DNA of 43,635 bases from a virus. This document shows, in pieces, positions 1 to 8,136 of the stretch. Positions within the stretch are counted from its first letter, which is position 1; each line of letters opens with the position of its first letter. Under the pieces are notes generated by a model. It saw only the letters and a list, made by a program, of their open reading frames with translations, ran no database searches and had not been told where the DNA came from. A program made the position numbers and the translations under genes. The stretch lies in IMG/VR virus record IMGVR_UViG_3300025264_000024, positions 1 through 43,635 of that record; one strand, given 5' to 3'.

Positions 1-1256
1 GAAGCAGGTTCAAGATTGATTGCTGCACCAGAATCTAAAGTTAAGACACCTGCCGAATCAATATCTACTGTACCGTCTGCTGTAATTTGAATGTTTGCTG
101 CTGCTGCTGCTGCATCAGTTGTAACAACACTAAGAGTTCCGTTAGTTCCTGCTGTAAATACAGCCGTGTCACTACTAGAACCTGTCATCGTTATAACCTT
201 ACCGTTTATAGCGACATCATCAACTGTTAAAGCTGTCAATGTACCTAAACTTGTAATGCTAGTTTGTGCTGCAGTTGTAACAGTTGCTGCTGTACCTGAA
301 ACGTTACCAGTAACATCTCCTGTTAAAGGACCAGCAAAGGCATCAGAAGTTACTGTCCCATCAAAGTAAGCATTTTTAAATTCTACTCCAGATGAACCTA
401 AATCAAGTATATTATCAGCTCCTGGTGTTAAAGCTCCATCTGTAAGTATTAATTGTTTTTCATTTCCAGCATAAAAGTTAATTGTATCTGCAGTTTCAAA
501 ATCTATTTTTGTTTGGTCATCTTCACCAATTTTAATATCTGTAGCTAAAAGAGATGTAATTACTGTTTGTGCTGCATCAATTCCTATTACAGCACTTGAA
601 GCTGTTAAACCAGTCCCTGCAAATAACGTAGCTATATCATCTATGCTTTCACGGCGAGTAGGGTCTCCTGACTGGTCTTCGTCTGAGAAAGCAATATAAT
701 CTCCACTTGTAAGAATAGCTTCTGTTAATGCGTGTACATCTGACTCTATTACAGAGTCTGTAGCTGTTAGTCCGTTTCCTGCAAATAAAGTCGCAACATC
801 AGCTAATGCTTCTTTTGCGTGTGTTCCTGTTGCACCACCATCTAAAAATAATATATAGTCTCCATTGGCGATAGCAGCTTCTCCTGCTTCGGTCAAGTCT
901 ACATTAATAGTAGTTGAACTTAAATCTATTAATGAACCAGCTGTATCTAGTGTTGCATCTAATTGTGTTTGAATGTTTGATGTTACACCATCTGTATAAT
1001 TTAATTCTGTTACGGTTGCAGAAATTCCATCTAATACATTTAACTCGGCTGCTGTAGAAGTAATAGCTGTTCCACCATATTGTAGTGTACCAGCTCCTGT
1101 GATATTAACAGCAGCACTACTTAATTCTAAAATACTATCAGTAGCTTCGCCATCTGATACAGTCCTTAAAGTGCTATCAATACCAGAATTGCTATTAGAA
1201 ACCTGTAATAGGTCCTTATAAGTGTCTTTTACTCTTGTTCCTGTAAGTGTAGCCAT
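1..1256 (-). CDS. Fibre-like structural protein, cut by the left edge
   Basis: An open frame starts with ATG at 1256 and runs without a stop to base 1, giving 418 codons plus two bases. The translation is rich in Thr, Ala, Gly, Asp and Ser. It carries phrases typical of marine phage fibres and baseplate-like proteins, such as TAAELNVLDGI, TELNYTDGV, ILDLGSSGVEFKNAYFDGTV and LTGDVTGNVSGTAA. There are two internal repeats around 'GDYI.F.D...........DIA/DVATLFAG.GLTA'. No Shine-Dalgarno site is visible; the start follows the previous stop by three bases. If the window is a circle, the frame would continue into bases 43635-43619 and stop there after five more residues (SEDVA). Role inferred: host-contacting fibre or tail appendage. 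The structural assignment is fairly sure; which appendage is not. Confidence 0.75.
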   Translation of the reverse strand, partial: MATLTGTRVKDTYKDLLQVSNSNSGIDSTLRTVSDGEATDSILELSSAAVNITGAGTLQYGGTAITSTAAELNVLDGISATVTELNYTDGVTSNIQTQLDATLDTAGSLIDLSSTTINVDLTEAGEAAIANGDYILFLDGGATGTHAKEALADVATLFAGNGLTATDSVIESDVHALTEAILTSGDYIAFSDEDQSGDPTRRESIDDIATLFAGTGLTASSAVIGIDAAQTVITSLLATDIKIGEDDQTKIDFETADTINFYAGNEKQLILTDGALTPGADNILDLGSSGVEFKNAYFDGTVTSDAFAGPLTGDVTGNVSGTAATVTTAAQTSITSLGTLTALTVDDVAINGKVITMTGSSSDTAVFTAGTNGTLSVVTTDAAAAAANIQITADGTVDIDSAGVLTLDSGAAINLEPA

Positions 1257-1259
1257 AAT

Positions 1260-1721
1260 TTATTTAAAACTAAATGGTAGAATTGCTCTAGTTCCGCCTG
1301 TTTTGTCACTCTTTTTAGAGCCATACCTTATTAGTCCTTCCTTAAAGTTGTTTAAAAATACTTGCCCAGACTGCATTTTAATTGCAGATTGATTTGGGTC
1401 TTTCTCTCTTGCTGCTGCATCAAATAATAAGTGTGCTTTTACAAAATCTATTAATAGGGGTTGTAGTTGATTGTCTAAATCTACTGTACTACCTGAACCA
1501 GTTACCGCTGTTACTTCGTCTGGTTCTGCATAATAAGAAATCAACAATCCATTTGTAACATAGTCTGAACCAGAACCAATGATTGCTGCTTTATATTTGC
1601 CCGTAGCGGTTTCTGTAGTACCACCATCGTCTTCTGTAGTAGCTATAGCAAGTTTATCTCCCTCAACCCACCATACAAATGAATCGGAAGGGTCGGTATA
1701 TGTGCTGGTTACTGCTGCCAT
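1260..1721 (-). CDS. Neck/adaptor-like protein B, copy 1
   Basis: This 153-aa protein has an N-terminal segment YTDPSDSFVWWVEGDKLAIATTE, a central ISYYAEPDE strand, then LDNQLQPLLIDFVKAHLLFDAAA and a basic C-terminus with GGTRAILP. It is clearly paralogous to 42816-43268, and shares the pattern W.(D/E)GD.L...IS......P.....Y....AL with residues ~105-165 of the 859-aa protein. Together with the upstream 101-aa protein it resembles a head-tail connector (adaptor) split in two genes. The family is not named with certainty; the paralogy is seen directly. The gene lies three bases downstream of the 101-aa gene and directly before the fibre gene. Confidence 0.7.
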   Translation of the reverse strand: MAAVTSTYTDPSDSFVWWVEGDKLAIATTEDDGGTTETATGKYKAAIIGSGSDYVTNGLLISYYAEPDEVTAVTGSGSTVDLDNQLQPLLIDFVKAHLLFDAAAREKDPNQSAIKMQSGQVFLNNFKEGLIRYGSKKSDKTGGTRAILPFSFK

Positions 1722-1724
1722 TTT

Positions 1725-2030
1725 TTACTCCGTATCTGTTATTTTAATTTCTTGATTTAATAATCTAGGTATTTGTATATATTCACTATCTGAATTTAAA
1801 ATACTTACTCTAAATATTTTATTTATTGTAATATCTCTATCATCATCTAATCCATACCATAGTTGTTCATTTACCAAATTTGTTTTACCATATTCTGTTT
1901 TAATAGAATACTTTCCCATCTCTACCAATCCTTGATTGATTAGATTCATCACATAGTTTTCTCTAGCTTTTGGGACTGCTTGTCGTACTCTACTTAATAT
2001 TTCTCTTACACTAAATTCTATTGCTGCCAT
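1725..2030 (-). CDS. Neck/adaptor-like protein A, copy 1
   Basis: This 101-aa protein begins MAAIEFSVREILSRVRQAV and continues with an amphipathic helix around ENYVMNLINQGLVEMGKYS, then a beta-rich region ending at IQIPRL. More than half of the first 90 residues match the protein at 43268-43609, so this is a duplicated gene. Its ATG overlaps the stop of the 56-aa gene upstream (TAATG), and GGAGG lies a few bases upstream. Helical N-terminal modules of this kind occur in phage head-tail connectors. That role is inferred from position and from similarity in layout to the N-terminus of the 859-aa protein. Confidence 0.7.
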   Translation of the reverse strand: MAAIEFSVREILSRVRQAVPKARENYVMNLINQGLVEMGKYSIKTEYGKTNLVNEQLWYGLDDDRDITINKIFRVSILNSDSEYIQIPRLLNQEIKITDTE

Positions 2031-2200
2031 TATTCATCCTCCCATTTTTGAGTAACATCTGCCCAGTCCATAATAAAACTTGCCCAAAGAGAAAAACTGT
2101 CCAGAACTTCAGCCCAAACTGAGCCTATAGAAGATAAAGCTTGTTCTGTCCAAGTTGTACTTGGAGCAATGCTTTGCTCTGTCCAGCTTGTCTTAGGCAT
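2030..2200 (-). CDS. Small Trp-rich structural protein (56 aa)
   Basis: A 56-codon frame starts at ATG 2200, inside the last codons of the 859-aa gene, and stops at 2030, where TAATG overlaps the next start. The product has evenly spaced tryptophans in repeated S/T-x-W-T-E-Q units (SWTEQS, TTWTEQ, SVWAEV, SLWASF, QKWEDE). The C-terminus of the copy-2 adaptor protein A ends in a related NTNWTEI motif, which suggests a shared tail element moved between the two loci. Function unknown. The tight coupling to structural genes on both sides argues for a virion or assembly role. Confidence 0.6.
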   Translation of the reverse strand: MPKTSWTEQSIAPSTTWTEQALSSIGSVWAEVLDSFSLWASFIMDWADVTQKWEDE

Positions 2201-4772
2201 TTGTTCCTCTTAGTGATTGTATAAATTCTTTATATCGTGCATCTACCATTTGATACTGCTGAGTATACCAGTTATATTTAGCGGTATCTACAGCTAGTCT
2301 TCCTTGCATTTCTTGTAAGTATCCTGATGCAATACCAATCTTAGATTGTATTTCACCTGCATACCCTTGAGCTGCCGCAACATAACTTGCTGCAACATTT
2401 CCTTGTGCTCCTACTTGTGCCAACCTTTGTTGAACTTCTGTACCATAAGAATTTACTTCAGAAGCTCTTGCAGTTGCTTCTTGTAAGAAAGCATTCCCAG
2501 CTGCCAACCTAGATTGAGATTCGGCTCTTTTAGCTTGGGCCTGTCCTAGTCTAGCACTTACTTCGTTTCCATACCCTGAAGCAATACCTAACTTAGTTTG
2601 TATCTCATTAGAATACCCTTGTGCAGCTGACGCAAACCCTTGTCCTGCTGCTAAATAATTTTGTGCTGTTCCTAAAAATCCTTGTGCTGCTTTTGCATAT
2701 CCATCAGCAACTCTTGAATATCCAGCTCCATTTTGTATATATCCTTGAGCAACACTAACCTGTCCTTGTATTTGAGATATTCTAGCATTTACTTCGCCCA
2801 TATAAGATTGTGCTTCCCCCGCACTCGCATTCGCCTCTGCTAAAAATGCATTACCAGCATTAATTCTATTTGATGCAGTATTAATAAACATTTGAGTTGT
2901 ACTTATATATGCTTGTACTTCAGCAGCATATCCCTGTGCAGAATTAATATATGCTCCTATTGCAGAATTATATCCATTAGCTATTCCTATTTCGGCCTGT
3001 GCTTCTGATAAACGATTTTGTGCAGTACTAATATATGCTTGTACTGCTTGTCCTTTTGCTCCAGTAAAGTTTACTCTTGATGTTACTTCTGTTGCAAAAC
3101 CATTTATCTCTGCTGACAATCCATTAACAGCAGTTGAAAATTCTTCTAAATGGATTCTTGCTCTATTCTGTTCTGTTTGTGCAATAGATAAAGCACCATT
3201 CATTAATTCTACATCTTCATCAGTATATAAATAAGTTGCCGCATCCCCCGCTGCATTTCCAGTTGGAGCATTAGCTCCATCATCAACAATTTTTTGTGCA
3301 TTATCTAATGCATCTTTTACTTTAGTAAACCCTGTACCTGTGGTGTATTCTGACTCATCTCCAAATAATACTGGGTCTCCTCCATCAGCTCTAAACCTAT
3401 CTACAGCTGTATTAATCGCATCGAGTGCTGTTTCAAAATCTCCACTATTATCTGTCTGAGTTGCTATCTCTGCAGCTTCTGCTTTTGCTAATACTATTTC
3501 AGCTGCTGCTAAATCTACTGCAGCTTCTGCAGCTGTTAATCTATCGTTGATACCAGGGTCTGCAGTGATTAAAGCTACGGCTGCATCTACTTGAGTGTTA
3601 ATTAATCCTAATGCAGTTGCTACTGCACTATCATCTGCTTCTAACTCTGCTTGAGCTGATTCTAAAACCGCTGCATCAAATTGACCATTAGCAAGTGCTA
3701 CTGCTGTATTAACTCTTCCTGCTGCTGTAGCGATTGCTGCAGTGGCTGTATCTATACCGCTATCAACTAATACTGCTGCTTCTGCTAATTCTACTTTAGC
3801 TAAATCTAATTCAGCATTATCTAAACCAGTTTCTGCTGCCATTTTATCTACTTCAGCGTTGGCTAATCCTATTTCTGTAAGAGCAGAATCTGCTTGAGCA
3901 TTGATTAGTGCTATTTCTGTATGCACATTATCTGCTATAGATTGTAATTCATCTAATTCTGTATTGATTGCAGTTAAAGCTGTATTAACATCTCCTTCCG
4001 TATCGGTTTCTCCTAGGTCTAACAACGCATCGCTTTTATCAAACTCAACATTGGCTAGTTCTATTGCAGCATTAATTTTATCTGCCGATGTATTCATTGC
4101 TGTTAAAGCTGTATCTACATTATCATCTACGGTGGTTACCGTTTCTGCTATCTCTACTACAGCGGCATCTACTTGGGTATTAATTAAATCACATACTGCT
4201 TGGGTTTCATCTAATTCTGTATTCACAGCAGTTAAGGCAGTAGTAATGTCTGAATTAGATATTGTATCAGTCATTAATCGTTGTAATGCATTTCTTGTTG
4301 CATACAATACAACTGCTGGTTCTGCTTCGTCTGGGAAATTTGTTATAGAAGAATCATCATAAGTAACTGCTGAAAAATCAAAACTGATATGAACTAAAGA
4401 CATATCGTTTGTAGAAGCACTTGTAGGAAATACTTGTAATGTATCTCCATCAACCCAATATGCAGGGTCACTTGTTGTTGCATATTCCATGTTGCTTGAG
4501 TCTTGTATGATTCCTTTTTTAGTTGGTGCAACTTTTATACAAGGAGTAAGAAAACTACTATTGTTCGCATCTTTTCTTAAAACTCCTAAAACTTTTTTTC
4601 CTTCAACATCAACAGTATTTTCAAATACAGAAGTTGATGCTACTTCCTCAAGTCTTAGCTTAGGTATAAAGTTAATAACTTCTTTAGCTCCGTCTTGTAG
4701 CCAACTACTTATTGCTGTATCATCTCCTACAGAACCTGTTATGTCTTCTACTTGTACTTTAAACGTTGCCAT
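2193..4772 (-). CDS. Adaptor-domain protein with long helical stalk (859 aa)
   Basis: The first ~170 residues resemble a fused version of the two small adaptor-like proteins encoded just downstream: a helical start, then YWVDGDTLQVF, ISFDFSAV, and a helix with AVVLYATRNALQRLM. From ~residue 175 the protein is repetitive and almost purely helical. The first part has many N-T-x-(V/L)-D units (AINTELDEL, LINTQVDAA). From ~residue 590 comes a different Ala/Gln-rich pattern with A-Q-x-Y-(I/L/A) spacing (SAQGYAAEVQAY, IASGYGNEV). This predicts a long coiled or bundled rod. Such a layout suits a neck protein carrying a fibre or whisker stalk. It sits between the hydrolase-like gene and the adaptor pair. 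Domain architecture is seen; the role is inferred. Confidence 0.65.
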   Translation of the reverse strand: MATFKVQVEDITGSVGDDTAISSWLQDGAKEVINFIPKLRLEEVASTSVFENTVDVEGKKVLGVLRKDANNSSFLTPCIKVAPTKKGIIQDSSNMEYATTSDPAYWVDGDTLQVFPTSASTNDMSLVHISFDFSAVTYDDSSITNFPDEAEPAVVLYATRNALQRLMTDTISNSDITTALTAVNTELDETQAVCDLINTQVDAAVVEIAETVTTVDDNVDTALTAMNTSADKINAAIELANVEFDKSDALLDLGETDTEGDVNTALTAINTELDELQSIADNVHTEIALINAQADSALTEIGLANAEVDKMAAETGLDNAELDLAKVELAEAAVLVDSGIDTATAAIATAAGRVNTAVALANGQFDAAVLESAQAELEADDSAVATALGLINTQVDAAVALITADPGINDRLTAAEAAVDLAAAEIVLAKAEAAEIATQTDNSGDFETALDAINTAVDRFRADGGDPVLFGDESEYTTGTGFTKVKDALDNAQKIVDDGANAPTGNAAGDAATYLYTDEDVELMNGALSIAQTEQNRARIHLEEFSTAVNGLSAEINGFATEVTSRVNFTGAKGQAVQAYISTAQNRLSEAQAEIGIANGYNSAIGAYINSAQGYAAEVQAYISTTQMFINTASNRINAGNAFLAEANASAGEAQSYMGEVNARISQIQGQVSVAQGYIQNGAGYSRVADGYAKAAQGFLGTAQNYLAAGQGFASAAQGYSNEIQTKLGIASGYGNEVSARLGQAQAKRAESQSRLAAGNAFLQEATARASEVNSYGTEVQQRLAQVGAQGNVAASYVAAAQGYAGEIQSKIGIASGYLQEMQGRLAVDTAKYNWYTQQYQMVDARYKEFIQSLRGTNA

Positions 4773-4774
4773 TA

Positions 4775-5599
4775 TTAATATCCTTTATTCATTTCTTTTA
4801 TTTTTCCTCTATACCATTTGGCTTTTTTTCCTCTTGCTTGTTGAGGGTTGGCTTCTTTGCTCCATCCAGACCAATGAAAGTCTAACCAAGCATCTTCCAT
4901 AGAGAGCTCTCCAGAGCCTAGCTTTCCTAATTTAAAATCTGGGTCTTGTTGCTTATCTGCATAAAACAATTCATCTTGTAAATTTTCTGGAAGTTTAGAA
5001 AAGTCTATATTATACGAAGGGGAATCTAGATTGTTTAAATCAAGTAATGTAGACCATTCTTTTGGTATTTCCATACCATATCCCTCATAAGCATTTATTA
5101 ATCTTTTCACAGCAGTTTCTGCTGCCCCTTGAGGGTTTTCATCTAATCCTCCAGTAAATACATTCATTTCATACTGATACTTACCTCTTCCTGGTCCACC
5201 TGATTCTTGTATTCTATCTGGTATATTATCTGATTCTACCCATGCAACCTTACCTCCAAAAGATTTTAAAGAGTCAGCAACAGCTTCTGAACTATCTCCA
5301 TACAAGTTTTTTCCATTTTGTCCATATGGCTTACCTTGTTCAAGAACCTCCAACAAAGGACTTTCTAATTCTTTAATCTTTTTATATTGTTTGTCATCAA
5401 TAGCTCCTTGCATTAAACTATTTTCAGGACTAAAAAGTTCTTTTTCTATTTCACCAGGATTCATAAATCCTTCTTCATCACTTTTATATACCATATCAAA
5501 GTATAATTCTTTAATCTCTGTAACATTTAATTTGTCTATATCTGATACACCTAAGCCTATCAATACATCTTTCATTTGTTCTGCAAAAGTTTTATTCAT
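4775..5599 (-). CDS. Putative virion protein with lysozyme-like motif
   Basis: 274 aa. The acidic N-terminal ~100 residues are predicted helical. In the middle is a segment AWVESDNIPDRIQESGGPGRGKYQYE followed ~20 residues later by AAETAVKRLINAYE. The V-E-S plus downstream G-P-G-R-G-x-Y-Q-Y-E arrangement recalls the catalytic Glu and the Q-Y/F-E region of muramidase or lytic-transglycosylase folds. The C-terminus is basic (KKAKWYRGKIKEMNKGY). No signal peptide is present. In the capsid-neck gene block it could be a virion-associated cell-wall hydrolase that helps genome entry. The similarity is only motif-level, so another structural role is possible. Confidence 0.4.
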   Translation of the reverse strand: MNKTFAEQMKDVLIGLGVSDIDKLNVTEIKELYFDMVYKSDEEGFMNPGEIEKELFSPENSLMQGAIDDKQYKKIKELESPLLEVLEQGKPYGQNGKNLYGDSSEAVADSLKSFGGKVAWVESDNIPDRIQESGGPGRGKYQYEMNVFTGGLDENPQGAAETAVKRLINAYEGYGMEIPKEWSTLLDLNNLDSPSYNIDFSKLPENLQDELFYADKQQDPDFKLGKLGSGELSMEDAWLDFHWSGWSKEANPQQARGKKAKWYRGKIKEMNKGY

Positions 5600-5709
5600 T
5601 AGTATCTTCTACGTTTAGGTTTTCTAGGTTTTGGATATGGTTTTCTTTTTTTCATAATTCTTCTCACCTTTGCTTTTTCTTTTCCCCATTTCTTGGTATT
5701 CCTTCCCAC
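5599..5709 (-). CDS. Small basic peptide (36 aa), GTG start
   Basis: A frame starting with GTG at 5709 overlaps the stop of the zinc-ribbon gene (TAGTG). It ends at 5599-5601, where its TAA overlaps the next ATG (TAATG). The product is very basic and ends KKRKPYPKPRKPKRRRY. An internal ATG at codon 19, preceded by GAGAAG, would give only the last 18 residues. Overlap with both neighbours and the strong Lys/Arg/Pro bias favour a real gene, perhaps a DNA-binding or minor capsid peptide. Function is not known. Confidence 0.45.
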   Translation of the reverse strand: MGRNTKKWGKEKAKVRRIMKKRKPYPKPRKPKRRRY

Positions 5710-5990
5710 TAATTTTTAACTGTTATGGGTTTATCATCCCACTGAATGGAATCGTGTAATTTTTTATTAGCTTTCAATGCTTTTTTTTTCTGGTTCTCTT
5801 TTATATGTGTATTCATATCTTTTGTTCCAAAATTTACTTGGTCTGTCCTAATTGCTCTTGCCCAAGAATTGTCTTCTCTCACAACAAACTGTGGTGTCCA
5901 CCTAGGCTTTGAAGCCCTCTTCCCACAAGAACGACAATTAAAATATCCTTCAGGATTGGGAGCATCACAATACTGACAATTTTTATCCAT
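5709..5990 (-). CDS. Zinc-ribbon protein (93 aa)
   Basis: The N-terminus contains two C-x-x-C pairs (CQYC near residue 5, CRSC near residue 19), a typical treble-clef or zinc-ribbon arrangement. The rest is polar with a Lys-rich helix (KENQKKKALKANKK). The start ATG overlaps the stop of the 64-aa gene (TAATG). It sits in the structural block, so it may be an assembly or minor virion protein; zinc ribbons can also bind nucleic acid. Function unknown beyond probable zinc binding. Confidence 0.6.
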   Translation of the reverse strand: MDKNCQYCDAPNPEGYFNCRSCGKRASKPRWTPQFVVREDNSWARAIRTDQVNFGTKDMNTHIKENQKKKALKANKKLHDSIQWDDKPITVKN

Positions 5991-6184
5991 TAAGTATATA
6001 ATATAATATAAGCTACTCTTGATATATCAAGTTTCACACATTGAATGTCTATGATTGCTTGACTAGTACTATCTAAAGCATTCACTGCTGCTATAATATC
6101 TGCTGCTAAAGAGCCAGATACTGAGTCAGCTGCATCGCTTATATCATTAATAACTATTTTTACATTAGCATTATATGCTGCCAT
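5990..6184 (-). CDS. Small Ala/Ser/Ile-rich protein (64 aa)
   Basis: A 64-aa protein with alternating hydrophobic and small residues (SGSLAADIIAAVNALDSTSQ). Its ATG is preceded by AGGAG with good spacing. It lies downstream of the capsid/decoration pair after a stem-loop region. No family is recognised. Position suggests a minor capsid or head-completion component. Confidence 0.55.
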   Translation of the reverse strand: MAAYNANVKIVINDISDAADSVSGSLAADIIAAVNALDSTSQAIIDIQCVKLDISRVAYIILYT

Positions 6185-6221
6185 TTTATTCTCCTATTAA
6201 GTTATAATCTTTAGGATGTTC

Positions 6222-6287
6222 GGGGTTGAACCTTTCTACGAACAACCCCACAGTCATCCAAAACTGCTACCCTTATTGATTCGGGTA
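6222..6287 (-). terminator. Stem-loops after the capsid/decoration genes
   Basis: Two inverted repeats lie in the 106-bp gap after the decoration gene: GGGGTTG at 6222-6228 with CAACCCC at 6243-6249, and TACCC at 6268-6272 with GGGTA at 6283-6287. Neither is followed by a run of U on the minus-strand transcript, so this looks more like an attenuator or mRNA-stabilising structure behind a highly expressed capsid message than a strong intrinsic terminator. Confidence 0.35.
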
Positions 6288-6290
6288 ATA

Positions 6291-6743
6291 TTAACTTGTG
6301 GTTACTGCTCCGTCTTTACCAGATTGACCGTTTAGATACCAAGCACCTGCAAAGGCGTCAATTTCTATAAAGTCTCCCTTTAAAGCAGAGGTTCCTAATA
6401 TCACATTAGAAACTCCAGTAGCTCCATCAGCACTTGAACCTGGACCATCGTCTCCAGTATCAACTTCAGTTTCGTTGATTTTACCGAATACGATAGCACT
6501 ACCAGCTGCAATCGTTATTGCAGCAGTTGGTGTGTTTTCTTGAACCCAGAACTTATAGTGCATACCGTCTCCAATATCTCCTCCAGTCGGAAGAGTAATT
6601 GAAAAGGCACCACCAGAAGATTCTAGCCAGAAAACTTTTCCACTATCAGTAGCAGCAAGAGTTCTTGCAGCACTAATTAGTTCTGCTTTTTTCTCGTAGG
6701 ATGCCGTTTTACCACTATTTTCATTTAGATAATCACTTCTCAT
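6291..6743 (-). CDS. Putative capsid decoration protein
   Basis: 150 aa. A short helical N-terminus is followed by a beta-rich, Gly/Ala/Thr-rich body: VFWLESSGGAFSITLPTGGD, HYKFWVQ, ITIAAGSAIVFG, VILGTSALKGDFIEIDAF, AWYLNGQSGK. Phages often encode a small beta-sandwich head-stabilising protein next to the major capsid gene. Here the gene starts four bases after the capsid stop. It could instead be a fibre-related beta domain. The structural class is fairly clear; the exact role is inferred from position. Confidence 0.55.
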   Translation of the reverse strand: MRSDYLNENSGKTASYEKKAELISAARTLAATDSGKVFWLESSGGAFSITLPTGGDIGDGMHYKFWVQENTPTAAITIAAGSAIVFGKINETEVDTGDDGPGSSADGATGVSNVILGTSALKGDFIEIDAFAGAWYLNGQSGKDGAVTTS

Positions 6744-6747
6744 CTTA

Positions 6748-8112
6748 CTATACTCCTTCTACATTAAATAGTGCATGAGCTTCAGGTAAACATACCTCAA
6801 GACCAGCCTCGGTAAGAATCACGTCTTTTCTTAAGTCCTCATCTGCAGCTTGTACATTTGTTTGAACTTGAGTATCACGATTGATTCCATTACCAACTAG
6901 AGGTCTATAGTATAGTTGAGACATATCAGCCATCAACATTAATCCAGCTGAGTGCCCTCTAAATAGAGGTTGTTTCACCATGTATAGGTCTCCGTGCACT
7001 GTGTTAATTTCCATAACTTTGTGACCGAATGAGCCTTCAGCATTGTTCATATTAACTCTATATGGACTGTTGCTGTAGCCAACAGATGCATCAATAAATG
7101 CACCGTCACCAAGTTTATTGAAAATGGTAACTATAGGTAAAGAAGCCATAACGAGTTTTTCGTTTGAGCCTCCTCTTGCTGGGTCAAAAATTACTTCTAA
7201 ATCAGAAAGCAATCTGTCATAAGTTAGTTGAGCTTGTGTCATAGAACGGGCATAAGCCTTTCCAGATGTGTAACTTAAATCAGTTGTTCCTGATACAAAA
7301 GTGCTATTCTTGATAACTTGTCCAACAATACCTTCTGTATAGTTAATCCCATTACTTCTTGCTTTATGATTGAACAACATAGCTCGTTCGATATCTATTT
7401 TATGTTCTCTCAATTTGAGTGCAAGTACTCTTTCAAATTCGTTTGCATATCCACGCAAACGAGTTGCGTAAGCAGTGTTAGTCACTTCAGCAGCTGTCTT
7501 AAAGATTTGAGTATATCCAAATCCGTCATCTAAACTACTTGACCAAACATCTGGTGCTCCAGTACCTTCTGCGAAAGCACTACCAATAACTTGACATTTG
7601 TCGTTATCAGCAACACTGTTTGCTCCAGAAGCTCCAGAGACACTTAGACATCTAGCTTGAAAACTAGTATCACTACCATTATCTGTCGGTGCGTTCTCTA
7701 TTCTAAGAACGGACTGTCCAAAGCCAACATTTGCTGCAGCACTTCCAGTAGTTCTTACTGCAAATACCATTCCTTTTACTAACCAATCTACAGATGCACC
7801 ACCTGCGGTGTCCACTGTAAATGAATAATTAGTATCAGCAACAACTGTTCCAACAGCTCCTTGTACTAAAAACTCTCTACTTGTATAATCCACTTTACTT
7901 CTATCTTCAAGATATCGGAAAACTGAATCATCAGTAGGGAGTTTAGCAGTCTTTGACAAATAAACGAAAAACGGACTTTCTTCAGGAGCTAATTCAGCTA
8001 TCCTATCAGAAAAGTTGTATAATCGTCTTTGGTCAGGAGCCTGTCCATAATCAGCACTAGTAGCAGCAGCCGTCAGATTTGACGCTTTCATTTGTCCACT
8101 TGTAATTGCCAT
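6748..8112 (-). CDS. Major capsid protein
   Basis: 454 aa, the expected size for an HK97-fold capsid protein, directly downstream of the scaffold gene. Typical features are an N-terminal arm with FSDRIAELAPEESPFFVYLSK, a beta-rich insertion, a long helix near residues 215-245 (RGYANEFERVLALKLREHKIDIERAML) and a C-terminal half with PIVTIFNKLGD, MEINTVHGDLYMVKQPLF and MLMADMSQLYYRPL. The helix followed by 'D..R..L' resembles the DUF5309 (SU10-type) capsid group. That family name is my recollection and is unchecked. Gene order TerL-portal-scaffold-MCP makes the call secure even without a family name. Confidence 0.88.
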   Translation of the reverse strand: MAITSGQMKASNLTAAATSADYGQAPDQRRLYNFSDRIAELAPEESPFFVYLSKTAKLPTDDSVFRYLEDRSKVDYTSREFLVQGAVGTVVADTNYSFTVDTAGGASVDWLVKGMVFAVRTTGSAAANVGFGQSVLRIENAPTDNGSDTSFQARCLSVSGASGANSVADNDKCQVIGSAFAEGTGAPDVWSSSLDDGFGYTQIFKTAAEVTNTAYATRLRGYANEFERVLALKLREHKIDIERAMLFNHKARSNGINYTEGIVGQVIKNSTFVSGTTDLSYTSGKAYARSMTQAQLTYDRLLSDLEVIFDPARGGSNEKLVMASLPIVTIFNKLGDGAFIDASVGYSNSPYRVNMNNAEGSFGHKVMEINTVHGDLYMVKQPLFRGHSAGLMLMADMSQLYYRPLVGNGINRDTQVQTNVQAADEDLRKDVILTEAGLEVCLPEAHALFNVEGV

Positions 8113-8136
8113 TATTTTCCCCCTTAATTAGGTTTT

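Noticed and set aside
3901-4362. Plus-strand open frame of 153 codons opposite the 859-aa gene
   Set aside because: It mirrors the repetitive Ala/Thr/Asp codons of the minus-strand gene, has no ribosome site and encodes a low-complexity Ser/Val/Ala protein.
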